DNA of 64,000 bases from Bigelowiella natans CCMP2755. Taxonomy: Eukaryota; Cercozoa; Chlorarachniophyceae. The position numbers and the translations under genes are program-made. Every line of letters begins with the position of its first letter. Positions within the stretch are counted from its first letter, which is position 1. A model generated the notes under the pieces. That model made no database searches. It was given only the letters and a program-made list of their open reading frames with translations, and was not told where the DNA came from. Below, one piece after another: positions 1 to 12,319 of this stretch. The stretch lies in contig ADNK01000765.1 in the NCBI GenBank assembly GCA_000320545.1, positions 1 to 64,000 on the forward strand. Direction: 5' to 3'.

Positions 1-440
1 GGGAGGAGGGGGGGGGGTGGGGGCTTGTTTTTAGATTCCCCCCCCCCCCCCCCCCCTTTTTGTTCCCGTTGGACGGGGGGTGTTTTTTTGGAAATCCTTT
101 TTTTGTTTGCAAGCCAAAAACGCCCGGGGCCCCTTTCCCCCCCCAGGGGGAAAAGTTTTTTTTATTGTTATTAGGGTTATTAGGGGGGGGGGGGGGGGGG
201 GGGGGATTTTTTTTGGGTGGGGGGGGGGAATGTTAAATTTTGGGGGGAAAAAATTGGCCCGTGTTTTTCCATCCAAAGGCGAAAGTTTTTGGCAAGAAAA
301 CCCCCCCCCATTTGGAATATTTTGGTTTGTTTAAAAAAACAATGGTGGTCGGGGGGGGATTCCCCCGCCCCCCCCTTTTGGGTGTTTACTTTTCTTTCCT
401 TACTACCCCCCCCCCCCCCCCCCTCTCTCACTCTCTCTCT
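1..440. other. Homopolymer-rich, low-confidence sequence at window edge
   Basis: This stretch is almost entirely runs of G, C, T and A. The G and C runs reach about 25 bases and show no codon structure. Reading frames here give only poly-Pro and poly-Gly peptides. It looks like intron or spacer low-complexity DNA, possibly damaged by sequencing or assembly error. I see no gene in it. Confidence 0.7.
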
Positions 441-464
441 CTTCTTTTCTATTCTGCCCCACAG

Positions 465-1862
465 GAATGCATGTATGAGGTTGCTACGAAGGAAAGCGTC
501 CATTTGAGAATGCTCAAGGTGTGTGGATTGCACTGTTCCATCACTATGTATGGATATATGAATGACCCCGTTGCTGTCATCATCGTTTTCGTCGTCGTCA
601 TCATTATCCCCACCACCACCACCACCATCATCATCACCATCATCCTCTTGACCTAGTTGTATTGCCATTGACAACTACCTCCAGGAACAAAATCGTGCCA
701 AGGAGAAAAAGTCGAAACCTCTTCCTCGAGCCAGTTTCAATCGCGGATCTTCGCATAACCTCCGTAATGCTGCTGCTGCTGCTGCTGCTGCTACTACTAC
801 TAAATATTACTGTATACAACTAAATACTCCTACTACAGCTCACTGCCCCCACATGTATCTCGTACAACTGAATCATGAATGGGAAGTCTTTTCGGCAAAA
901 AATGATTTCTAAGTGGTCGTTTGGCATCACCTTTGGTTGGAATCAATTTGTTGTTTGGGTTGGGGTCGCTCGCATCCCCCCCCCCCGTCTTGCTCCCCTT
1001 CCTTTTTGCCCCCGTGAATGATGGCGATGATGGCGCCGGGTGAATCAACCATCCACCGTTCCGCCAGCGTCGTCGAGAATTCATTCGCGGTTCTTGTCTC
1101 CCACCGCCACCTCCTCCTCCTCTCCGAAGCCGAAGAATAAGCCTAAGTTTGGCTTCACCTCTCACTCGGTGAAGTTGCGCCCTAAGAAAACCCGCCCATC
1201 AACACAACACGTGTGGAAAGGGGCGTTTGACGCAGAGCTGCAGTTCTATCAGCAGCAGCCGAGAGAGAGGAAAGGAACCCCCTTTGCCGAGACAAAGCTG
1301 TTCGTTAGTCCTCACGGCCTCTCTAAGAGCGTGAAGGAGGGTTACTTTTCCCCAAAGAACTCGTCAACGCCCACCCGCACGCGGGGCCAGGCGACGGTGT
1401 GGGGGGCGGGGAGCAGTGGTGGTGGTAACGGAGGAGGAGGAGGAGGCGGGGGGGGGGGGGGGGGGAGGCAAAGAAGAGGACGGAGAATGAGGAAAAAGGA
1501 GACGGTTGGTAGCCACAGCCGTCCAAAACTGCAGCAGCGCTATCACGTGCATAGAGCGCTGATTTGCCGACTCCCTACAATCTTCATTATCATTCCCTCC
1601 CGTCGTCGTCGTCGTTGTCGCCCTCTTATAATGCCCACAAATCACCCAATTGTGTGTGTGTGTGTGTTTCTTTGTGGTTGCTTTCTTCCTTGCTTCCCTA
1701 CTATTCTCAGTCGGCAACATGGCGAAGCGCGGATCTAGGATGCGAACGGCAAACCCCAATCTCAGTCAGTGTGTGTATGCGTGTGCGTGTGTGTGGTGTG
1801 TGCTTCTTTCGTGCTGTTGTTTGGGCCTATAATTGTGCTCACGCTCCCACCCTCTCTTTTTC

Positions 1863-1920
<58 letters not shown>

Positions 1921-3459
1921 TATGTGTGTGTCGCACTGGTTATTTTATAATCTGTGTTGGTGGTAGAAAAGATAGATACAACTCTTTCTGGCTGTCCTCC
2001 TGCTGCTTTGTTATGCACTTATGCACTTTTTGATGATGAGCTGCTTTGTGCTACCCCTACTTCTGCTACGCCTAGACCAAATTGAAATGAAGGTCGAAAA
2101 TGCATCATTGTCCAGCCTCGTCAGCAAGATTCGAAAGGATGGACTCGAATGGTAGCTATAGTTGTGGCGTAATGATAGTTGTGTTAATAGTTGTAGAAAG
2201 AGCAGCAGCAGTAGTAGTAGTAGTTGTAGTAGTAGTTGTTGTTGTTATAGTATGGCAGTAGTCATAATCATTGTGTGGTCGTCGTGATTAAGCACGTCAG
2301 CTCCAAACGAATAAAAATCCCGAAACACACACGTAAATATTAATGCACGCGCGCGCGTGTGTGTGTGCCGGTGCTCGTGTTCGGCGACAGGCAAAATTCC
2401 CTCCCCGAACTCAAAGAGGGCTCTAGTGACACTTATCAGCTCATCAAGGAGGACTCGCTTGAGAAACGGGTCGGTCGGTTAGCTAGTCTCTTTTCTCTAG
2501 ATCAGTGCTGCATCGTCTTCATGTAATCGCCACCACTGTTGTCTTCTTTGTCTTCTTCTTCTTCTTCTTCTTCTTCTTCTTCTTCTTGTCGTGGTCGTGG
2601 CGCCGTGGCGATGCTGACAACACGTTTCTGTTGTGTTGTGTTGTGTCGTGTTGCGTGTGTGTGTGTGAAAAGGGCGAGAACAACACCAAGTTCAAGCCAC
2701 GGCTCTTCAGACTGGTAGTAGCTTTCACATCTCCATCATCACAAGTGTCCATGCATAATAGCCCCAGCACGCCAACGTGTGCTGCCTCGAAGTTGTCGCG
2801 CCCACTGTATCACATTTACGTTCACATTGGTTGAATAAGCACGGGGAAAGATATATCGGCATGCTGCTTGCTGACTTCTATTTAGCTATCTCGCCAACCT
2901 ACACCTTCTCTGCACGATAACGATAATATTTCTTCCTTCTGTTCTGTAGGTTCAGGTCAAGGACGACTACTTCCTCAAATATTACGAGGAGCAGAAGAAA
3001 GGCGAGCGGTGGAGAGGTACGGAGAACCCACAGGGAAGGAGGAAGGGGGGGTTGAGAGGGATAAACGTGGTGCTAACGAGCAGCTTTATGCACTTTAAGT
3101 GATTTGCGGCCTCTTTTTATTTCTTGATTCACCACCCCATTTCCTCATGATTTTGGCTTTGGTATTTTGATCGATGATATATCTACCATTATTCCCAGGG
3201 GACATCCTCCTTTCCGCGAAGGGGGTAAGTAAATAAACAGCACAGCCCACGTGCATGCAGCCCTCCAGTTTTCATCATCATCATCATCATAACTATTGTC
3301 GTAAGCGATGTAGCCATATGTATAACATTGTGCCTTTTAACAAACCAAAGGTATCTGTGGAATTGGGAGAACGCCATGAACAAAAGCAAGGTGCTGAAGA
3401 AACTGTCGTTGCTTATTGAGTGGTGGGGGGGGGGGAGGGGGGGGTCCACGGCGTTGGTC

Positions 3460-3501
<42 letters not shown>

Positions 3502-4710
3502 ATTTCTACCCAATCTCTGGATATCGATGATGAATCGGCCGTTTATTTTAACAGAATTTATTCTGAAGACTGCCAACAGAGACTACCATCTCAGGGCAAT
3601 GAGGTGGGGCCTTCTGTTGCATTGTTTATTTACGTTACATTGCGACTGCACTCCGCCAAAAAAAATAGCGGTGTTCTCTGAGTGGGTGCGAGCCGATGAA
3701 ATGATACAATCACTGCTTAAAGTTGGTCTTGATTTAGTTCCAGCTTCTTTTTCAGTTTGAGAGGAGACCGTATCTTATTCCTAATCCCTTACTCGCAATA
3801 TCTTTCTCCCCCACCATCCCCCCCATAGACCTAAAATCGCGAGGGAGTGGGTCAAGGTACTAGCGTAAGAGAGAATAGAGTATTCCTATAGAAGAATCAT
3901 TGTGAAGGCGAGCAGAAATGAATTCCTACCTTCATTTACCTCCAGCTGTGTAGTTACCTGGGGATATCTCCTTTCATGTTGGTTTCGTTAATGCCACAAC
4001 TGCGCCTATTGATATCTTTCCCCCTGTCGTCGTCGTCGTCGTCGTTGTTGGTGTATTCCTTTTGTCCACAGGCCATCAACGAGCGTCTGGAAGCTTTCAC
4101 TCCGAAATCTTTCTTGAAGCAGAAGCAAGTACTCGGTTCCATCTCCCAGGTCAGTCCTGCTCGTTCAGAAAACTAAATTTGTGAAAGAATAGTCAACAAG
4201 CACGCACGAGGGGGGGGGGGGGGAGGTACGTGGTCATAGTAGTGCTTGTTGCAGTAGTGGCGCTTTTGCGTGGCCTCAGAGTGATAGGTCTCTTTTTGAC
4301 ATCTCCCTTTCCCCCCGCCTTTCGTACGTGTGCGTGATGTTTGCTGGCGATAGATGGTTGAATTTGTCCGAGAAAAGAGTCGGGACGACGAGAAAGGCAA
4401 GGATTGTGATTAGAAACGAGAATGACGTTATTGGGCATTTGACGATGAAAGATTGTATCTCCAAATTATCGATTAGTGCAACACAAATCCACTCTTTGTA
4501 TATGCCCGCCCCCCCCCCCTTCTAATTTTCGCTGCTTACCTAATGGTCTCATCGATTTGGTACTGCTCAGATTTTCCTGATATAGGCATCTCAAGTAGCA
4601 GCTTAGCGTCCTTAGATGAAGAGGACTACGTCGATACTTCATCAACCGACTACGGGTATGGTAATGGTGGCAATGTGTATACAACCACGATGCCTGCTGA
4701 ATGAATGTTG

Positions 4711-4744
<34 letters not shown>

Positions 4745-7085
4745 CGATGTGTGATGAATGAGAGCAGCAAGGGTATTTTTTTGGTTAGAAGACATCAACC
4801 GCCTTACAATATCATTCGATTATAGCACTGGTCTTCCCACGATATCCATCCATTCATCCCATCCACCAATGCATTGTCATCATCATCATCATCATCATCA
4901 TCGTCGTCGTCGTCGTCGTCGTCATCGTCATCTCATCATCAGGTTTGAGATGAACCGTTACTATCCTATAATCCATTCTCTCTCCATTATCACCGGCGAG
5001 GTTCGTACTTTGAGAAAGAAGAAGAAGGAAGAAGAAGGCATTCCTCCCCATGTCTACCGGAAACCAACCATTTCTCGGCACACCATCGATTAGTAGACGG
5101 CAAACATCATGACACTACTTCCTTTCATACTACTGCTCAGAAACCGAGCTCTGGGCCGAAGAATAGCGGGCTGTACACAGGCTTCGATCTTGAAAACACG
5201 CCAGATAAGCTTTATATGGATGGCAGTAAGGTGATTCTGCTGCTGCTATTCCTGGGGGAGGGTGGTGATGAAGCCCCTGTCTATTATCATTGTCAATTTT
5301 ATCGTCATCATTCAACCGATCCATCGACCCCTATGCTACTGCTGCTGCTGCTGCTTGAACAGATCCGGGCGGCGACTTTGGAGAAATGCGTGATGAAAGC
5401 TACCGCAGACGTAATAACAAAAGTAGTAGCTGTTAGAGAGAAGGTTACTGGCAGATGCATATACACACTACTGCGGCTGTTCTTTCAAGCTAATTGTAGG
5501 AGAGTATAATGGGTGAGAGCTGACAAATCTCGCAATGGTGTGTTGTATTAGGGAATTAACGAAACTCAAGTTGAAATGGTAATAATGCAGTAAGTGGTGG
5601 TAGCTGCTGATGCTGCATTTTGTGCCGTTGCCATCGCAAACAGGGCATGAATCGCAAACATAGCGGCGGCGCTGTTGCTTCTGGATGATGAAAAAAGAGA
5701 ACTCATTACTATTGATGATGAATGATGTTGAGTATGTCCGTTTGTGACGTATCTCGCTCTCTCTCCTTCCTGTTTTGTTGTTTCTCCTCCTTCTTCCAAA
5801 GATCTTGACGAATTTCCCCATCTCTACAACCCAAATGGAGCTCTTAAAGGTGTGTGATCCACCCCCCTCCGTATATTCCTATTATTACTATTATTGTCAT
5901 TATTATTATTGTTATTATTATTAGTATTATCATATCCGTCTCTACGCCATCATCATTATCACTATCATTACCACCATCATCACTGCCATCGCCATTGCTT
6001 TTCTTCTCTGATCGTTTTTCGCAGGCGTTGATAAAGAGATATTGCGTCCCAACTCCACTCAATCTCACTTCTGAGGTCAATTCGATATTCATGAGGGGGG
6101 GGGGAGAGCCTCTGTGTATGGATGGGTGATTGCCTATGTCACGATCGGGAAGGGGGGGGGGGGGGGGGACAAGGATAGGTATATTATAGCTGCATCAGGG
6201 AAAGGGGAGGCGGGGGGGGGGAGGGCTATCAAAAGGAAAATGTTACGACGACACGACAGCATGCCAGCATGCCAGCACGCACTGAACACATAACATACCA
6301 GCCCTTCTCCTCTTGATCTTCCGTTGACTGCACTGCTGCTGCTACTCACTTGAACAGGAGCTTGAAGACGTGAAGAAAACCATGGCTCAGATCAGAATAG
6401 CAGTCCTCCTCTTCATCAACATATGGGTACTACTACTCCCATCCATAATCAGAATTGTCATTAGCGCCATCAAGCCTCCTCCTCCTCCTCCTCATCCTCC
6501 TCATCATCATCATCATTATCACCATCAGCATCGCTATTCCAGTCTTGCATATACGAAAACTGTACTAATCCCCTTTCGCCCTTGATCAGCTCCGAACCCA
6601 TTCCTCCGACTTCACGACCGACACAGCGAGCCTGAAGAAGCATACCTCGGCCTTCCTCAACGCAGTCATGAACGCGGCCCTCTCGCCGTCCGAAGTCGAG
6701 ATCGCAGATCAAAACCTTACGTATCTGCACAACATCAATGCGTCGGTGGTCAAGCGCCTCCACTCCATCGAGGTTTGGAAGAATCATGTTAAGAGACGGC
6801 GGCGATTATGATTATGATGATGATAATGATGATGATGATCATGATGAGGAGGAACAAAAATTGGTCCCACAGCATCCCTGTTACGACAAGCAGTCGCTCC
6901 AGGAGGAGCAAGGGGTTGTTCGAAATGTGCTAATGCGAGCTGCTTTCTCGCTTGCTTGATATTGTCGTGTGTGCTAGCAATCAATTATTTGCTGAGCATG
7001 ATGATTGTGACTGTGGCTTTGTTCTTCTTGCTTCTCCAGGAACTCGAATCTGCAGGATCTGGTGTCCCCGAGAAGAGGGTAGAGT

Positions 7086-7122
<37 letters not shown>

Positions 7123-7363
7123 CAGCAGAAAAAATCAGCAGCAGCAGCAGTAGTCGCATCACGAGAACTTTGCACAGCATCCCCCCCCCCCCCCACCACC
7201 ATCATCAGTTGCCAGACTAGATACTTCCTCACCATTCGAACGCTATTCTCCTCCTCCTCCTCCTCCTCCTCCCTCTCCCCGCAATAATTAGTTTGAGAAG
7301 GTTAAGCCGACCGAGTTTGCGGAGCAAGTCACTCTCCTCCACTTCGCCATGTAATACGAGGCA

Positions 7364-7396
<33 letters not shown>

Positions 7397-7551
7397 CAGC
7401 AGCGATAAGATGATACTTTTCGATAGATAACCGTGTTTTGGTAATGAGCTGCCCATGATATCCTGATATAATGACCTTGGCCACGAGTACTTGGTGATGT
7501 GATGAGAGTACTCAAGTATTTGTGCGGCGACGATGATTATGCTACCCTTTG

Positions 7552-7588
<37 letters not shown>

Positions 7589-9506
7589 CCTCCCTCCCCC
7601 CCCTCTTCCTGTAATCACCCATTCATTCGCACGATATTTGTCTGTCTACCTGTAGATACCAATCGATTACGTCACGGGAGTTCCTGAAGACAGGATGGTC
7701 ATTAGATTATTATTCCTCTCATGCCCCTCTCCCCCTCCCCTGTATCTGGCATGATTTACTCTCGCCCTTAAAGAGTGCTTCAATCACCCTCGATCTCCGT
7801 GATTGTGTTGTGTCCAATCGCATGTTGGATGTTTCATCTCCCGCCGTATTGCATGATGTAGCGTTTCTCCTGAGCGATATGTTCGCGTTCCTTGCTTTCT
7901 TGTCGTCTTTTGATCCCCTCCCCTCCTGCAAAGGTCGAAGGAGGATAAGCACAAGAGATCTCCATATATAGTCAAGGTGGGATGTTCACTCTAAGAGTAT
8001 CTCCCTCCTCCTCCTCTTTATTTCTCTCTCTGTGTGTGTTCTGCCTCCCCTCTCTCTCTTTCAGTCTCTCTTGCTTCTTCGTGAGTAAACTGATCTAACT
8101 TCGTCAATGATGTTCTCCTCCTCATCCTCCTCTCTCCAATCGTTGTTACTGGCCGTTTCTTCATTCATTCATCGTATGTGTTGCTGTTATGCAGATGACG
8201 GAGCATTTCATCGCATTATCTCACTTCGTCCAGAAGGTAGCAGCATCAGCAGCATAGCAGTAGGAGAATCGATACCAACAGCGGTGTTAGCAGCAGCAGG
8301 AAGGCGGAATGGTGGGGAGAAGAAGAAGTCGAAGTCGTGGTCATTTTACTCTTGGGTTCCACTGAGACTATAAATCACTCTCTTTCATCATCTGCAACCA
8401 AACGACGAAGAGTATACCAGCTATGGTACTTAACTTATTTGGATGTAAAAATGATAGCTTCTCTCTCTTTCTCCTCCCCTACTCCTCCCTCCCCCGCGCC
8501 AGACGATATGTGAGGAGAGCGACGTTCGGAGACGAGCGGCTTCAATGACCAAGTGGTTGGAAATCGGAGAGGTTCTAATAGCAACAACAACCACAATGCG
8601 AAGAAATTAAGTAGCACATGGAGGCATATGAGTGGTGACAGATCCATCGTTCTCAAAAATGAATGAATATGTCTGATGATGGCTTCTGGTGGTGCTGCTG
8701 CTTCTGCCTAAATTTTTGGCACTGGTTACGCGAAATGATGATGACAAACAATGCCGCCGATGAACGAGGGCAATGATGTAGTGATGATGATGATGATGAT
8801 GATGGTGGTGGTGATAATGGTGGTGATGATGATTCTTGACCCAGGCGTGCTTCGAGATGCAAAACTACCACGCAGCTGGGGCTATTCACGCAGGTGAGAT
8901 CAGATGACAGGAGGCATCCATGATGAGGGTGATGATGGTTGGTGTAACTACTACTACTACTACTACTACTACTACGACTACTACAATGACACGTGGGCCT
9001 TTGTGTGTGCGAATCCGTGCTTCACAGGCCTTTCTTCAAATGCTGTGCATCGAATGAAAAAGGTAGCTGCAATAACATAAGTAGTAATTATGAGGAGAAG
9101 AATAACATTTATTCACAAAAAAGTCACGAGTGCATGAGTGAAGCGTGGGGGAGGGGGACATGGCGGCCTTACGTATGCATTTTCCCCACAACAGACCAAG
9201 GAACAAGTAGGGAAGAAATTGAAAATCTTCGAGAAATTGGAGAAAATCACCTCGGTGAGTGCGTGATGGAGCGAGATTGCGTGAGCGCATTACTTAGCTG
9301 CATGGGTTTGGCGTGTATTGGTTATGCTGTGATTGATGAAGAGCACAACTCTACACCACACGATCCACCTAATGGCTGTTCTCATTGTCGTTGTTCCATG
9401 CATCATCATCGTTTAATCACGCGGTCTCCCTTCCACCGATGTGTTCAGCGGAAAGGCAACTCTAAGGACTATAGGGAGCTGCTCGAAAAGGTATATTAGT
9501 TGATGT

Positions 9507-9545
<39 letters not shown>

Positions 9546-11050
9546 CTCTCTCTCTCTCGCTCGCACTCTTCTGTCTCCCTTCTCACTTCTTACTAGTCTT
9601 TGATTAGCATGGTCTGCACCGTCATAACATGCCACTTACTTGCTAATCCTATTCTTTCTCCCCTCCTCCTCCTCCTCCTCCTCCTCCTCCTCCTCCTCTC
9701 CCCAACCAGGCATTCTCATCATGTGTCCCGTTCCTGCCTACGTTCTGTGGCTTTTTGGAGAAGGTTTGTGTGTGTATAGTGTCGCCGTCTCTCTTCCTTC
9801 TCTCGTGCGTAGAACTGGTTGCGACGTGCTAGTGCGCGAATAACCCTTACCTTCAAGCGCTTCCCCCCCCCCCCCGCCCCCACACACACACTCGCGCCAT
9901 TGGTGTACTCATTGTTCTGCTACCTGCTGCTTGACGATGAATCTGTGATGGAAACAGACGGAGACCGCTCATGAGTCGCAGCTGTTCGGTAAGAGAACAA
10001 TAGAGTGATGATATCTCGACCACAACGACGACGTGTGTTTGTGGTGCCTAATGATGATGCCGCGAGCCCGATGATGCATGGGAACAAGGAGAGAATTCGG
10101 CAAGCGAAAAAATAGTCGACTATCACAACACATTGCATTGCTCGAGCGACAAAGTTGTAGAGCTATGGTGATGCCCAGCAAACCCCAGAGTGCACATCGA
10201 TGTCCATTTCTCATGAAAGGAGAAGACGATGATGATAATGATGATGGTGATGATGATGATGATTGATCATATATGCTTTTACCTATACAGGTACAATAAA
10301 CTGGAACAAGCACCAGTGTAGATCGGACACCATCATTAGAGTTCTAAGATTTCAGGTACTAAGTACGCTATGTTATGAGGGACATTCTTTGCCGCTATTC
10401 TTTTCTGCCCTCTCCATTTTTCGGTGTGCATGAAATCGAAGGGAAAATAATCTCTCCCCTTTCCCCCACCCTATCCACAGACGCAGGAGATGCAATACCG
10501 GAAAATAGATGTAGATCCGCCAGTGCAGAGCTTGCTCGCTAAGGTTGTTATTATACCTCCTCTTCTCCAGCTGCTAGAGTTAGCTGGTGGATCTTGCTAC
10601 ATATCATGCAACTGAATAAACGTCGTTTGAAGATGCGTCGCCCTAAGCTTACGACATCTTGCACCATTCGCGAAGGAGATTTCCTGATGAAATAAGATCT
10701 AAAATCTTTCGCCTAGTCCCCCCTTTACCCACAATGCAGTCTGTAGGGAGTTGTACAACTCCTCGGCAAATGGCGGATGAGAAAGAATTCATGATATTTC
10801 TTTTTGTTTCAAATCGGTCGCCATGCCACTTTTGCTCAAACATCCCCTCTCCCCTCCACAAAGGTTATCCAAGTGATGGACAAGGATGAGGAAAAGGAAT
10901 TCATAGACAGGTCTTATCCTTCCCATTTTCAAGCACACGCACGAACAATCAACCGTGAACCAGTTGCTGAGATTTCGTTTCTTATCTCTTTTGACTAGGA
11001 TGTGGAATCAATCGTTATTGAATGAGCCTCGTGATCCGGCTCCGCAGTGA
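465..11050 (+). CDS. Ras guanine-nucleotide exchange factor (PH, REM and Cdc25-type RasGEF domains)
   Basis: Multi-exon gene expected to load GTP onto a Ras-family GTPase at membranes. Exons seen: 465-518, 2076-2151, 2391-2469, 2950-3016, 3199-3224, 3351-3390, 3555-3603, 3829-3856, 4072-4149, 4571-4655, 5141-5230, 5363-5410, 5802-5849, 6025-6075, 6358-6426, 6590-6772, 7040-7078, 7656-7697, 7934-7976, 8195-8236, 8503-8571, 8845-8893, 9028-9062, 9195-9254, 9449-9490, 9710-9763, 9958-9988, 10291-10355, 10481-10543, 10864-10910, 10999-11050 (TGA). Exons 2391-4149 read as a PH domain (YHLRAMRPKIAREWVKAI). Exons 5363-6772 form the REM domain (ALIKRYCVPTPLNLTSE, then LRTHSSDF). Exons 7934-11050 carry the catalytic core, with LSSNAVHRMKKT, CVPFLPTF and the terminal SLLNEPR. 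Exon 465-518 (ECMYEVATKESVHLRMLK) resembles the start of a RhoGEF DH domain, which would give a Sos-like layout; the rest of a DH was not found. Junctions are in phase from 2076 to 4149, 5141 to 7697 and 7934 to the stop. Exons around 520-2075, 4150-5140 and 7700-7930 are incomplete, and the 5' end may lie outside the window. Confidence 0.88.
1867..1932. repeat. (CT)n/(GT)n compound microsatellite
   Basis: About 18 CT units run directly into GT units. It lies in an intron of the RasGEF gene. Confidence 0.95.
2550..2588. repeat. (CTT)n microsatellite
   Basis: About 12 CTT units in the RasGEF intron upstream of the exon at 2950. Confidence 0.95.
3461..3497. repeat. (CT)n microsatellite after a poly-G tract
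   Basis: A CT tract follows a G-rich run at about 3424-3444, inside the intron between RasGEF PH-domain exons. Confidence 0.95.
4710..4941. repeat. (GTA)n, (CAT)n and (CGT)n microsatellites
   Basis: Trinucleotide runs lie at 4710-4744 (GTA) and 4877-4941 (CAT then CGT) in one RasGEF intron. They create long poly-His, poly-Arg and poly-Val frames that are not genes. Confidence 0.9.
7091..7402. repeat. (TAG)n and (TCC)n microsatellite cluster
   Basis: GTA/TAG runs at 7091-7127 and 7367-7402 flank a TCC run at about 7247-7272. All lie in the intron after the REM region of the RasGEF gene. Confidence 0.9.
9509..9698. repeat. (CTG)n and (CTC)n microsatellites
   Basis: CTG units at 9509-9543 are followed by CT, and CTC units at 9663-9698 end just before the acceptor of the exon at 9710. 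The second tract may serve as that intron's polypyrimidine tract. Confidence 0.9.
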
Positions 11051-11806
11051 GACCCCAACTACCTTCGTCTTGTGTGCGCACCGAAATAGTAAGCGAGTAG
11101 TAGCAGCCCAATTATACTCGTAGCAGCCCAATGAAATTCGTTACCAAAGTGTATTGTTATTATCACGATTCCAATCCATTCCACTCAGTACGTGACAATT
11201 GATCATCTGTACAGCGCAGATTCAATGCGCACCACTATAGTTAGATTGCCAGCGCAGGTCGATCAAAGATACCACTGCACATGCTAGCATGTCTAGATGT
11301 GCTGATTTTAATTGCAATGCTGCTATGCGACACTGTGTTATACTATCGCACGCATCTACACATGCACGTTTTCTTGGAAGCATGGTAATAATGGATGCGC
11401 AGCTACAGCTAGACAGCATGCACAGTCATGCTAGCATGGTGATGAGTTATAGACCACAGCGCAACTTTGCATGTACGTGTGTGTAGACGTGAGCTGTAGT
11501 ACACTACGAGCACTTGAGCGTACACTTCGATGCATATGAGCCAGCCAGCAAGTGTCCTAGTCAACTAGCTAAACATGCATCGCTAGATCGATTGCATGCG
11601 TTACAGCCTCGCATCGAGTGTTCCAATTCGCAACAAATACTAGGCAGAATTCAGAATTTTTTCAGCTTTCACCAGCGAGTTCGTTTCCAGACTATCAGCC
11701 CAGCAAGCGAAATAAGGTATTATTCTATTCGCTTATTTTCAGCGTATTCGTTGAATAAGCAGCCGAGTCTTCAAGCAAGGCAGGAAAGCCATGGAACGCA
11801 CAGTCA
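11051..11806. other. Intergenic spacer between two convergent genes
   Basis: The spacer separates the stop of the RasGEF gene from the stop of the L,D-transpeptidase gene on the other strand. It holds short CTAGATG, GCTAGC and CATGC words like those in spacers near 38.7 and 49.3 kb. I see no convincing gene or RNA. Confidence 0.5.
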
Positions 11807-12287
11807 TCAGACACCACCATTTACTTCTTGAATGGAAATCAAACCCTGAGGTTTGTATGGGTATGGTAGTTGTCCAAACGTGTTGTTACGAGCCTGATTG
11901 GTCCATGGAAATAGGTTGGGTAAGTAGTTAGGGGAGGCCTCAACAAATCAGCGTAAGCCATACACAACGAATGAATGAATTGTGCAAGCCCATCAAACAC
12001 TTGACCCCACCTTTACATGTAACTGTTCTTGAAGAATCTGAGCAATTTTGTCGATATCGGTTGGATGGCCATGCACGCACCTGATTTATACAGATTGAGA
12101 TGTTGACGGACGCGTTAACCAATACATCATCATCATCATCATCATCATCGTTATCATCATTATCAACTACAACTATCAGATTCTCTTTCATTATTTCTAC
12201 TACTACCCATCGCTGTTGGGCATTGGTTTATCCGGAGTCCACCCTGCCGTATGAATGACCGATCGTCGTTTTACGATGATGATGATT

Positions 12288-12319
<32 letters not shown>

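Noticed and set aside
31-674. Long frames over the window start giving poly-Pro, poly-Gly and poly-Asp proteins
   Set aside because: They are translations of homopolymers and GAT/CAT repeats with no domain; the strand and frame are arbitrary.
1040-1738. A 232-codon plus-strand frame in the 5' part of the RasGEF gene
   Set aside because: The first 110 residues might hold a real exon (LFVSPHGLSKSVKEGYFS), but the frame runs into Gly and Cys/Val repeats and I could not join it to the other exons, so it is not called as a gene.
4758-5093. His/Arg-rich frame
   Set aside because: It is created by CAT and CGT repeats inside a RasGEF intron.
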